A DNA stretch of 64,000 nucleotides, from assembly GCF_029227915.1 (NCBI RefSeq), contig NC_079877.1:35305851-35369850 (forward strand). The letters run 5' to 3'. This DNA comes from Hydractinia symbiolongicarpus (Eukaryota > Cnidaria > Hydrozoa > Anthoathecata > Hydractiniidae). Below, piece by piece: positions 50,801 through 62,049 of the stretch. A program made the position numbers and the translations under genes. The notes under the pieces are model-generated. The model was not told where the DNA came from and did not search any database. It saw only the letters and a list, made by a program, of their open reading frames with translations. The first letter of the stretch is position 1; the number at the start of each line of letters is the position of its first letter.

Positions 50801-53800
50801 GAAATCGCGGGTTTTCGTTTGCCGGCGATTAAACCACTTTCATTAAGCGTCTCATCAAAAATGAAAACATTTCTGAAAACTACAAGTCTCATGCATTTTA
50901 GTGGTGAAAAAATAATTAAAAATATCGTTCGGGAATTGAGTTGACTCACAGGGTACTTTCTTTGTATACATTCGACTATACGGGCCAAGCCAGGGATTTA
51001 CGGGAAATCGCGGGTTTTCGTTTGCCGGCGATTAAACTTCTTTCATTAAGCGTCTCATCAAGAATGAAAATTTTTTTGAAAACTACAAGTCTCATGCGTT
51101 TCAGTGGTGGAAAAATAATTTTAAAAATCGTTCGGGAAATGAGTTTACTCCCTGGGTACTTTCTTTGTATACTTTCGACTATACGGGCCGAGTCCGGGAT
51201 TTACGGGAAATCGCGCATTTTCGTTTGAGGGCGATTAAACTTCTTTTATTCAGCGTCTCATCAAAAATGAAAACGTTTTTGAAAACTACAAGTCTCATGC
51301 GTTGAAGTGGTGAAAAAATAATTTAAGAAATCCTTCGGAAAATGAGTTCACTCCCTGGGTACTTTCTTTGTATACTTTTGACTATACGGGCCGAGTCCGG
51401 GGTTTACGGGAAATGACGGGTTTTCGTTTGCCGGCGATTAAACTTCTTTTATTCAGCGTCTCATCAAAAATGAAAACATTTTTAAAAACTACAAGTCTCA
51501 TGCGTTGTAGTGGTGAAAAAATAATTTAAAAAATCGTTCGGAAAATGAGTTTACTCCCTGGGTACTTTCTTTGTATACTTTTGACTATACGGGCCGAGTC
51601 CGGGGTTTACGGGAAATGGCGGGTTTTCGTTTGCCGGCGATTAAACTTCTTTTATTCAGCGTCTCATCAAAAATGAAAACATTTTTAAAAACTATAAGTC
51701 TCATGGGTTTTAGTGGTGAAATAATAATTTAAAAAATCGTTCGGGAAATGAGTTTACACCCCGGGTACTTTCTTTGTATACCTTTGACTATACGGGCCGA
51801 GTACGAGATTTACGGGAAATCGCAGGTTTTCGTTTGCCGGCGATTAAACTTCTTTTATTCAGCGTTTCATTAAAAATGAAAACATTTTTGAAAACTACAA
51901 GTCTCATCAGTTTTAGTGGTGAAAAAATATTTTAAAAAATCGTTCGGGAAATGAGTTTACTCCCTGGGTACTTTCTTTGTATACTTTTGACTATACGGGC
52001 CGAGTCCGGGGTTTACGGGAAATGGCGGGTTTTCGTTTGCCGGAGATTAAAGTTCTTTTATGCAGCGTCTCATCAAAAATGAAAACATTTTTGAAAACTA
52101 CAAGTCTCATGCGTTTTAGTGGTGAAAAGATAATTTAAAAAATCGTTTTGGAAATGAGTTTACTCACAGGGTACTTTCTTTGTATACATTCGACTATACG
52201 GGCCAAGCCCGGGATTTACGGGAAATCGCGGGTTTTCGTTTGCCGGCGATTAAACCACTTTCATTAAGCGTCTCATCGAAAATGAAAACATTTCTAAAAA
52301 CTACAAGTCTCATGCATTTTAGTGGTGAAAAAATAATTTAAAATATCGTTCGGGAATTGAGTTGACTCACAGGGTACTTTCTTTGTATACATTCGACTAT
52401 ACGGGCCAAGCCCGGGATTTACGGGAAATCGCGGGTTTTCGTTTGCCGGCGATTAAACTTCTTTCATTAAGCGTCTCATCAAAAATGAAAACATTTTTAT
52501 AAACTGCAAGTCTCATGCGTTTTAGTGGTGAAGAAAAAAATTAAAAAATCTTTCGGGGAATGAGATTACTCCCAGGGTACTTTCTTTGTATACATTCGAC
52601 TATACGGGCCAAGCCCAGGATTTACGGGAAATCGCGGGATTTCGTTTGCCGGCAATTAAACCTCTTTCATTAAGCGTCTCATCAAAAATGAAAAATTTTT
52701 TGAAAACTACAAGTCTCATGCGTTTCAGTGGTGGAAAAATAATTTAAAAAATCGTTCGGGAAATGAGTTTACTCCCTGGGTACTTTCTTTGTATACTTTG
52801 GACTATACGGCCCGAGTCCAGGATTTACGGGAAATCGCCGATTTTCGTTTGAGGGCGATAAAACTTCTTTTATTCAGCGTCTCATCAAAAATGAAAACGT
52901 TTTTGAAAACTACAATTCTCATGCGTTGAAGTGGTGAAAAAATAATTTAAAAAATCGTTCGGAAAATGAGTTTACTCCCTGGGTACTTTCTTTGTATACT
53001 TTTGACTATACGGGCCGAGTCCGGGGTTTACGGGAAATGGCGGGTTTTTGTTTGCCGGCGATTAAACTTCTTTTATTCAGCGTCTTATCAAAAATGAAAA
53101 CATTTTTGAAAACTACAAGTCTCATGCGTTTTAGTGGTGAAAAGATATTTTAAAAAATCGTTTTGGAAATGAGTTTACTCACAGGGTACTTTCTTTGTAT
53201 ACTTTGGACTATACGGGCCGAGTCCAGGATTTACGGGAAATCGCGGATTTTCGTTTGAGGGCGATAAAACTTCTTTTATTCAGCGTCTCATCAAAAATGA
53301 AAACGTTTTTGAAAACTACAAGTCTCATGCGTTGAAGTGGTGAAAAAATAATTTAAAAAATCGTTCGGAAAATGAGTTTACTCCCTGGGTACTTTCTTTG
53401 TATACTTTTGACTATACGGGCCGAGTCCGGGGCTTACGGGAAATGGCGGGTTTTCGTTTGCCGGCGATTAAACTTCTTTTATTCAGCGTCTCATCAAATA
53501 TGAAAACATTTTTAAAAACTACAAGTCTCATGCGTTGTAGTGGTAAAAAAATAATTTAAATAATCGTTCGGAAAATGAGTGTACTCCCTGGGTACTTTCT
53601 TTGTATACTTTTGACTATACGGGCCGAGTCCGGGGTTTACGGGCAATGGCGGGTTTTCGTTTGCCGGCGATTAAACTTCTTTTATTCAGCGTCTCATTAA
53701 AAATGAAAACATTTTTAAAAACTATAAGTCTCATGGGCTTTAGTGGTGAAATAATAATTTAAAAAATCGTTCGGGAAATGAGTTTACACCCCGGGTACTT

Positions 53801-54548
53801 TCTTTGTATACCTTTGACTATACGGGCCAAGCCCGGGATTTACGGGAAATCGCGGGTTTTCGTTTGCCGGCGATTAAACTTCTTTTATTCAGCGTTTCAT
53901 CAAAAATGAAAACATTTTTAAAAACTACAAGTCTCATGCGTTTTAGTGGTGAAAAGATAATTTAATAAATCGTTTTGGAAATGAGTTTACTCACAGGGTA
54001 CTTTCTTTGTATACATTCGACTATACGGGCCAAGCCCGGGATTTACGGGAAATCGCGGGTTTTCGTTTGCCAGCGATTAAACCACTTTCATTAAGCGTCT
54101 CATCAAAAATGAAAACATTTCTGAAAACTACAAGTCTCATGCGTTGTAGTGGTGAAAAAATAATTTAAATAATCGTTCGGAAAATGAGTGTACTCCCTGG
54201 GTACTTTCTTTGTATACTTTTGACTATACGGGCCGACTCCGGGGTTTACGGGAAATGGCGGGTTTTCGTTTGCCGGCGATTAAACTTCTTTTATTCAGCG
54301 TCTCTTCAAAAATGAAAACGTTTTTGAAAACTACAAGTCTCATGCGTTAAAGTGGTGAAAAAATAATTTAAAAAATCGTTCGGAAAATGAGTTTACTCCC
54401 TGGGTACTTTCTTTGTATACTTTTGACTATACGGGCCGAGTCCGGGGCTTACGGGAAATGGCGGGTTTTCGTTTGTCGGCGATTAAACTTCTTTTATTCA
54501 GCGTCTCATCAAAAATGAAAACATTTTTAAAAACTACAAGTCTCATGC
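44806..54548 (+). repeat. Octamer register (1624 bp), about six units
   Basis: The monomer opened by GTTGAAG or GTTAAAG recurs at 44806, 46430, 48054, 49677, 51301 and 52925, with steps of 1624, 1624, 1623, 1624 and 1624 bases (8 x 203). Typical order is: CCTTCGG A unit, GTTGTAG A unit, type I unit (CACCCCGGG), CATCAG A unit (often TTTTATGCAGCG), B unit, C-like unit with GAGTTGACTCAC, then D/E or J units. The step is constant but the composition varies, so monomers have been exchanged in register. The sixth unit (52925-54548) is the most rearranged. Confidence 0.85.
46430..52924 (+). repeat. Nested 16-mer (about 3247 bp) inside the octamer register
   Basis: The units are 46430-49676 and 49677-52924. 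The C-like unit with AAGAATGAAAATTTTTTTG followed by E ends the first half of each, and the unit with CATTTTTATAAACTGC followed by GTGAAGAAAAAAATT, D and J ends the second half. Alternate octamers are thus more alike than adjacent ones (for example GAGTTGACTCAC near 49113 and 52361). The first five monomers of each 16-mer differ in order. Confidence 0.75.
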
Positions 54549-55180
54549 GTTGTAGTGGTGAAAAAATAATTTAAATAATCGTTCGGAAAATGAGTGTACT
54601 CCCTGGGTGCTTTCTTTGTATACTTTTGAGTATACGGGCCGAGTCCGGGGTTTACGGGAAATGGCGGGTTTTCGTTTGCCGGCGATTAAACTTCTTTTAT
54701 TCAGCGTCTCATTAAAAATGAAAACATTTTTAAAAACTATAAGTCTCATGGGCTTTAGTGGTGAAATAATAATTTAAAAAATCGTTCGGAAAATGAGTTT
54801 ACACCCCGGGTACTTTCTTTGTATACCTTTGACTATACGGGTCGAGTCCGGGGTTTACGGGAAATGGCGGGTTTTCGTTTGCCGGCGATTAAACTTCTTT
54901 TTTCAGCGTCTCATTAAAAATGAAAACATTTTTAAAAACTATAAGTCTCATGGGCTTTAGTGGTGAAATAATAATTTAAAAAATCGTTCGGGAAATGAGT
55001 TTACACCCCGGGTACTTTCTTTGTATACCTTTGACTATACGGGCCGAGTCCGGGATTTACGGGAAATCGCAGGTTTTTGTTTGCCGGCGATTAAACTTCT
55101 TTTATTCAGCGTTTCATCAAAAATGAAAACATTTTTGAAAACTACAAGTCTCATGAGTTTTAGTGGTGAAAAAATATTTT
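54549..55180 (+). repeat. A and I monomers with GGGCTTTAG
   Basis: Three units: an A unit with GAGTGTACTCC and the private TTTTGAGTATACGG, a type I/A hybrid with ACGGGTCGAG and the shortened CTTCTTTTTTCAGCG (near 54893), and a type I unit. They join the octamer register to the next block. Confidence 0.72.
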
Positions 55181-58100
55181 AAAAAATCGTTCGGGAAATG
55201 AGTTTACTCCCTGGGTACTTTCTTTGTATACATTCGACTATACGGGCCAAGCCCGGGATTTACGGGAAATCGCGGGTTTTCGTTTGCCGGCGATTAAACC
55301 ACTTTCATTAAGCGTCTCATCAAAAATGAAAACATTTCTGAAAACTACAAGTCTCATGCATTTTAGTGGTGAAAAAATAATTTAAAATATCGTTCGGCAA
55401 TTGAGTTGACTCACAGGGTACTTTCTTTGTATACATTCGACTATACGGGCCAAGCCCGGGATTTACGGGAAATCGCGGGTTTTCGTTTGCCGGCGATTAA
55501 ACTTCTTTCACTAAGCGTCTCATCAAAAATGAAAACATTTTTATAAACTGCAAGTCTCATGCGTTTTAGTGGTGAAGAAAAAAATTAAAAAATCTTTCGG
55601 GGAATGAGTTTACTCCCAGGGTACTTTCTTTGTATACATTCGACTATACGGGCCAAGCCCAGGATTTACGGGAAATCGCGGGATTTCGTTTGCCGGCGAT
55701 TAAACCTCTTTCATTAGGCGTCTCATCAAAAATGAAAAATTTTTTGAAAACTACAAGTCTCATGCGTTTCAGTGGTGGAAAAATAATTTAAAAAATCGTT
55801 CGGGAAATGAGTTTACACCCTGGGTACTTTCTTTGTATACTTTGGACTATACGGCCGAGTCTAGGATTTACGGGAAATCGCGGATTTTCGTTTGAGGGCG
55901 ATAAAACTTCTTTTATTCAGCGTCTCATCAAAAATGAAAACGTTTTTGAAAACTACAAGTCTCATGCGTTGAAGTGGTGAAAAAATAATTTAAAAAAACG
56001 TTCGGAAAATGAGGTTACTCCCTGGGTACTTTCTTTGTATACTTTGGACTATACGGGCCGAGTCTAGGATTTACGGGAAATCGCGGATTTTCGTTTGAGG
56101 GCGATAAAACTTCTTTTATTCAGCGTCTCATCAAAAATGAAAACGTTTTTGAAAACTACAAGTCTCATGCGTTGAAGTGGTGAAAAAATAATTTAAAAAA
56201 ACGTTCGGAAAATGAGGTTACTTCCTGGGTACTTTCCTTGTATACTTTTGACTATACGGGCCGAGTCCGGGGCTTACGGGAAATGGCGGGTTTTCGTTTG
56301 CCGGCGATTAAACTTCTTTTATTCAGCGTCTCATCAAAAATGAAAACATTTTTAAAAAACTACAAGTCTCATGCGTTGAAGTGGTGAAAAAATAATTTAA
56401 AAAATCGTTCGGAAAATGAGTTTACTCCCTGGGTACTTTCTTTGTATACTTTTGACTATACGGGTCGAGTCCGGGGCTTACGGGAAATGGCGGGTTTTCG
56501 TTTGCCGGCGATTAAACTTCTTTTATTCAGCGTCTCATCAAAAATGAAAACATTTTTAAAAACTACAAGTCTCATGCGTTGTAGTGGTGAAAAAATAATT
56601 TAAATAATCGTTCGGAAAATGAGTGTACTCCCTGGGTACTTTCTTTGTATACTTTTGACTATACGGGCCGAGTCCGGGGTTTACGGGAAATCGCAGGTTT
56701 TTGTTTGCCGGCGATTAAACTTCTTTTATTCAGCGTTTCATCAAAAATGAAAACATTTTTGAAAACTACAAGTCTCATGAGTTTTAGTGGTAAAAAAATA
56801 TTTTAAAAAATCGTTCGGGAAATGAGTTTACTCCCTGGGTACTTTCTTTGTATACATTCGACTATACGGGCCAAGCCCGGGATTTACGGGAAATCGCGGG
56901 TTTTCGTTTGCCGGCGATTAAACCACTTTCATTAAGCGTCTCATCAAAAATGAAAACATTTCTGAAAACTACAAGTCTCATGCATTTTAGTGGTGAAAAA
57001 ATAATTTAAAATATCGTTCGGCAATTGAGTTGACTCACAGGGTACTTTCTTTGTATACATTCGACTATACGGGCCAAGCCCGGGATTTACGGGAAATCGC
57101 GGGTTTTCGTTTGCCGGCGATTAAACTTCTTTCACTAAGCGTCTCATCAAAAATGAAAACATTTTTATAAACTGCAAGTCTCATGCGTTTTAGTGGTGAA
57201 GAAAAAAATTAAAAAATCTTTCGGGGAATGAGTTTACTCCCAGGGTACTTTCTTTGTATACATTCGACTATACGGGCCAAGCCCAGGATTTACGGGAAAT
57301 CGCGGGATTTCGTTTGCCGGCGATTAAACCTCTTTCATTAGGCGTCTCATCAAAAATGAAAAATTTTTTGAAAACTACAAGTCTCATGCGTTTCAGTGGT
57401 GGAAAAATAATTTAAAAAATCGTTCGGGAAATGAGTTTACTCCCTGGGTACTTTCTTTGTATACTTTGGACTATACGGGCCGAGTCTAGGATTTACGGGA
57501 AATCGCGAATTTTCGTTTGAGGGCGATAAAACTTCTTTTATTTAGCGTCTCATCAAAAATGAAAACGTTTTTGAAAACTACAAGTCTCATGCGTTGAAGT
57601 GGTGAAAAAATAATTTAAAAAAACGTTCGGAAAATGAGGTTACTCCCTGGGTACTTTCTTTGTATACTTTGGACTATACGGGCCGAGTCTAGGATTTACG
57701 GGAAATCGCGGATTTATGTTTGAGGGCGATAAAACTTCTTTTATTCAGCGTCTCATCAAAAATGAAAACGTTTTTGAAAACTACAAGTCTCATGCGTTGA
57801 AGTGGTGAAAAAATAATTTAAAAAAACGTTCGGAAAATGAGGTTACTCCCTGGGTACTTTCCTTGTATACTTTTGACTATACGGGCCGAGTCCGGGGCTT
57901 ACGGGAAATGGCGGGTTTTCGTTTGCCGGCGATTAAACTTCTTTTATTCAGCGTCTCATCAAAAATGAAAACATTTTTAAAAAACTACAAGTCTCATGCG
58001 TTGAAGTGGTGAAAAAATAATTTAAAAAATCGTTCGGAAAATGAGTTTACTCCCTGGGTACTTTCTTTGTATACTTTTGACTATACGGGTCGAGTCCGGG

Positions 58101-58274
58101 GCTTACGGGAAATGGCGGGTTTTCGTTTGCCGGCGATTAAACTTCTTTTATTCAGCGTCTCATCAAAAATGAAAACATTTTTAAAAACTACAAGTCTCAT
58201 GCGTTGTAGTGGTGAAAAAATAATTTAAATAATCGTTCGGAAAATGAGTGTACACCCTGGGTACTTTCTTTGTA
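55180..58274 (+). repeat. Octamer, two copies (offset 1624)
   Basis: CGGCAATTGAGTTG at 55395 and 57019, CTTTCACTAAGCG, and GAAGAAAAAAATT at 55574 and 57198 all match at 1624 bases. The order is C-like, GAAG-opened D, J, J (ACGTTCGG, GAGGTTACTCC), A with CTTGTATAC, A with GTCGAG, and A with GAGTGTAC. Adjacent J units are also near-identical, so a monomer duplication lies inside the octamer. Copies part near 56670, where the first reads AAATCGCAGG and the second AAATGGCGGG. Confidence 0.83.
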
Positions 58275-61200
58275 TACTTTTGACTATACGGGCCGAGTCC
58301 GGGGTTTACGGGAAATGGCGGGTTTTTGTTTGCCGGCGATTAAACTTCTTTTATTCAGCGTCTCATTAAAAATGAAAACATTTTTAAAAACTATAAGTCT
58401 CATGGGCTTTAGTGGTGAAATAATAATTTAAAAAATCGTTCGGGAAATGAGTTTACACCCCGGGTACTTTCTTTGTATACCTTTGACTATACGGGTCGAG
58501 TCCGGGATTTACGGGAAATCGCAGGTTTTTGTTTGCCGGCGATTAAACTTCTTTTATTCAGCGTCTCATCAAAAATGAAAACGTTTTTGAAAACTACAAG
58601 TCTCATGCGTTGTAGTGGTTAAAAAATAATTTAAAAAATCGTTCGGGAAATGAGTTTACTCCCTGGGTACTTTCTTTGTATACATTCAACTATACGGGCC
58701 AAGCCTGGGATTTACGGGAAATCGCGGGTTTTCGTTTGCCGGCGATTAAACCACTTTCATTAAACGTCTCATCAAAAATGAAAACATTTCTGAAAACTAC
58801 AAGTCTCATGGGCTTTAGTGGTGAAATAATAATTTAAAAAATCGTTCGGGAAATGAGTTTATACCCCGGGTACTTTCTTTGTATACCTTTGACTATACGG
58901 GCCGAGTCCGGGATTTACGGGAAATCGCAGGTTTTCGTTTGCCGGCGATTAAACTTCTTTTATTCAGCGTTTCATCAAAAATGAAAACAGTTTTGAAAAC
59001 TACAAGTCTCATGCGTTTTAGTGGTGAAAAGATAATTTAAAAAATCGTTTTGGAAATGAGTTTACTCACAGGGTACTTTCTTTGTATACATTTGACTATA
59101 CGGGCCAAGCCCGGGATTTACGGGAAATCGCGGGTTTTCGCTTGCCGGCGATTAAACCACTTTCATTAAGCGTCTCATCAAAAATGAAAACATTTCTGAA
59201 AACTACAAGTCTCATGCATTTTAGTGGTGAAAAAATAATTTAAAATATCGTTCGGGAATTGAGTTTACTCACAGGGTACTTTCTTTGTATACATTCGACT
59301 ATACGGGCCAAGCCTAGGATTTACGGGAAATCGCGGGATTTCATTTGCCGGCGATTAAACCTCTTTTATTCAGCGTCTCATCAGAAATGAAAACATTTTT
59401 AAAAACTACAAGTCTCATGCGTTGTAGTGGTGAAAAAATATTTTAAAAAATCGTTCGGAAAATGAGTTTACTCCCTGGGTACTTTCTTTGTATACTTTTG
59501 ACTATACGGGCCGAGTCCGGGGTTTACGGGAAATGGCGGGTTTTCGTTTGGCGGCGATTAAACTTCTTTTATTCAGCGTCTCATCAAAAATGAAAACATT
59601 TTTATAAACTGCAAGTCTCATGCGTTTTAGTGGTGAAGAAAAAAATTAAAAAATCTTTCGGGGAATGAGTTTACTCCCAGGGTACTTTCTTTGTATACAT
59701 TCGACTATACGGGCCAAGCCCAGGATTTACGGGAAATCGCGGGATTTCGTTTGCCGGCGATTAAACCTCTTTCATTAGGCGTCTCATCAAAAATGAAAAA
59801 TTTTTTGAAAACTACAAGTCTCATGCGTTTCAGTGGTGGAAAAATAATTTAAAAAATCGTTCGGGAAATGAGTTTACTCCCTGGGTACTTTCTTTGTATA
59901 CTTTGGACTATACGGGCCGAGTCTAGGATTTACGGGAAATCGCGGATTTTCGTTTGAGGGCGATAAAACTTCTTTTATTCAGCGTCTCATCAAAAATGAA
60001 AACGTTTTTGAAAACTACAAGTCTCATGCGTTGAAGTGGTGAAAAAATAATTTAAAAAAACGTTCGGAAAATGAGGTTACTCCCTGGGTACTTTCTTTGT
60101 ATACTTTGGACTATACGGGCCGAGTCTAGGATTTACGGGAAATCGCGGATTTTCGTTTGAGGGCGATAAAACTTCTTTTATTCAGCGTCTCATCAAAAAT
60201 GAAAACGTTTTTGAAAACTACAAGTCTCATGCGTTGAAGTGGTGAAAAAATAATTTAAAAAATCGTTCGGAAAATGAGTTTACTCCCTGGGTACTTTCTT
60301 TGTATACTTTTGACTATACGGGTCGAGTCCGGGGCTTACGGGAAATGGCGGGTTTTCGTTTGCCGGCGATTAAACTTCTTTTATTCAGCGTCTCATCAAA
60401 AATGAAAACATTTTTAAAAACTACAAGTCTCATGCGTTGTAGTGGTGAAAAAATAATTTAAATAATCGTTCGGAAAATGAGTGTACACCCTGGGTACTTT
60501 CTTTGTATACTTTTGACTATACGGGCCGAGTCCGGGGTTTACGGGAAATGGCGGGTTTTTGTTTGCCGGCGATTAAACTTCTTTTATTCAGCGTCTCATT
60601 AAAAATGAAAACATTTTTAAAAACTATAAGTCTCATGGGCTTTAGTGGTGAAATAATAATTTAAAAAATCGTTCGGGAAATGAGTTTACACCCCGGGTAC
60701 TTTCTTTGTATACCTTTGACTATACGGGCCGAGTCCGGGATTTACGGGAAATCGCAGGTTTTTGTTTGCCGGCGATTAAACTTCTTTTATTCAGCGTCTC
60801 ATCAAAAATGAAAACGTTTTTGAAAACTACAAGTCTCATGCGTTGAAGTGGTGAAAAAATAATTTAAAAAATCGTTCGGAAAATGAGTTTACTCCCTGGG
60901 TACTTTCTTTGTATACTTTTGACTATACGGGTCGAGTCCGGGGCTTACGGGAAATGGCGGGTTTTAATTTGCCGGCGATTAAACTTCTTTTATTCAGCGT
61001 CTCATCAAAAATGAAAACATTTTTAAAAACTACAAGTCTCATGCGTTGTAGTGGTTAAAAAATAATTTAAAAAATCGTTCGGGAAATGAGTTTACTCCCT
61101 GGGTACTTTCTTTGTATACATTCAACTATACGGGCCAAGCCCGGGATTTACGGGAAATCGCGGGTTTTCGTTTGCCGGCGATTAAACCACTTTCATTAAA

Positions 61201-62010
61201 CGTCTCATCAAAAATGAAAACATTTCTGAAAAATACAAGTCTCATGGGCTTTAGTGGTGAAATAATAATTTAAAAAATCGTTCGGGAAATGAGTTTATAC
61301 CCCGGGTACTTTCTTTGTATACCTTTGACTATACGGGCCGAGTCCGGGATTTACGGGAAATCGCAGGTTTTCGTTTGCCGGCGATTAAACTTCTTTTATT
61401 CAGCGTTTCATCAAAAATGAAAACAGTTTTGAAAACTACAAGTCTCATGCGTTTTAGTGGTGAAAAGATAATTTAAAAAATCGTTTTGGAAATGAGTTTA
61501 CTCACAGGGTACTTTCTTTGTATACATTTGACTATACGGGCCAAGCCCGGGATTCACGGGAAATCGCGGTTTTCGCTTGCCGGCGATTAAACCACTTTCA
61601 TTAAGCGTCTCATCAAAAATGAAAACATTTCTGAAAACTACAAGTCTCATGCATTTTAGTGGTGAAAAAATAATTTAAAATATCGTTCGGGAATTGAGTT
61701 TACTCACAGGGTACTTTCTTTGTATACATTCGACTATACGGGCCAAGCCTAGGATTTACGGGAAATCGCGGGATTTCATTTGCCGGCGATTAAACCTCTT
61801 TTATTCAGCGTCTCATCAGAAATGAAAACATTTTTAAAAACTACAAGTCTCATGCGTTGTAGTGGTGAAAAAATATTTTAAAAAATCGTTCGGAAAATGA
61901 GTTTACTCCCTGGGTACTTTCTTTGTATACTTTTGACTATACGGGCCGAGTCCGGGGTTTACGGGAAATGGCGGGTTTTCGTTTGGCGGCGATTAAACTT
62001 CTTTTATTCA
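57198..62010 (+). repeat. 2436-bp dodecamer, two tandem copies
   Basis: The units are about 57198-59634 and 59635-62010. GAAGAAAAAAATT (57198/59635), TAAACGTCTC (58761/61197), the CTAGGATTTACGG unit with CATTTGCCGG and CATCAGAAATG, and GTTTGGCGGCG recur at 2436-2437 bases (12 x 203). One A unit is placed differently in the two copies (before the type I unit in one, after it in the other). The first eight monomers overlap the preceding octamer, so one stretch carries both periods. Confidence 0.85.
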
Positions 62011-62049
62011 GCGTCTCATCAAAAATGAAAACATTTTTAAAAACTATAA

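Noticed and set aside
46070-51228. Three 95-codon reading frames at 46070, 47694 and 50941
   Set aside because: They recur at higher-order repeat spacings (1624 and 3247 bases) and are the same satellite text. Monomers of 203 bases change frame at each copy, so there is no conserved protein.
22978-54749. Minus-strand frames of 68-71 codons (22978, 45902, 50773, 54543)
   Set aside because: These are reverse complements of the same monomers, sharing stops at repeat spacing, with no independent support.
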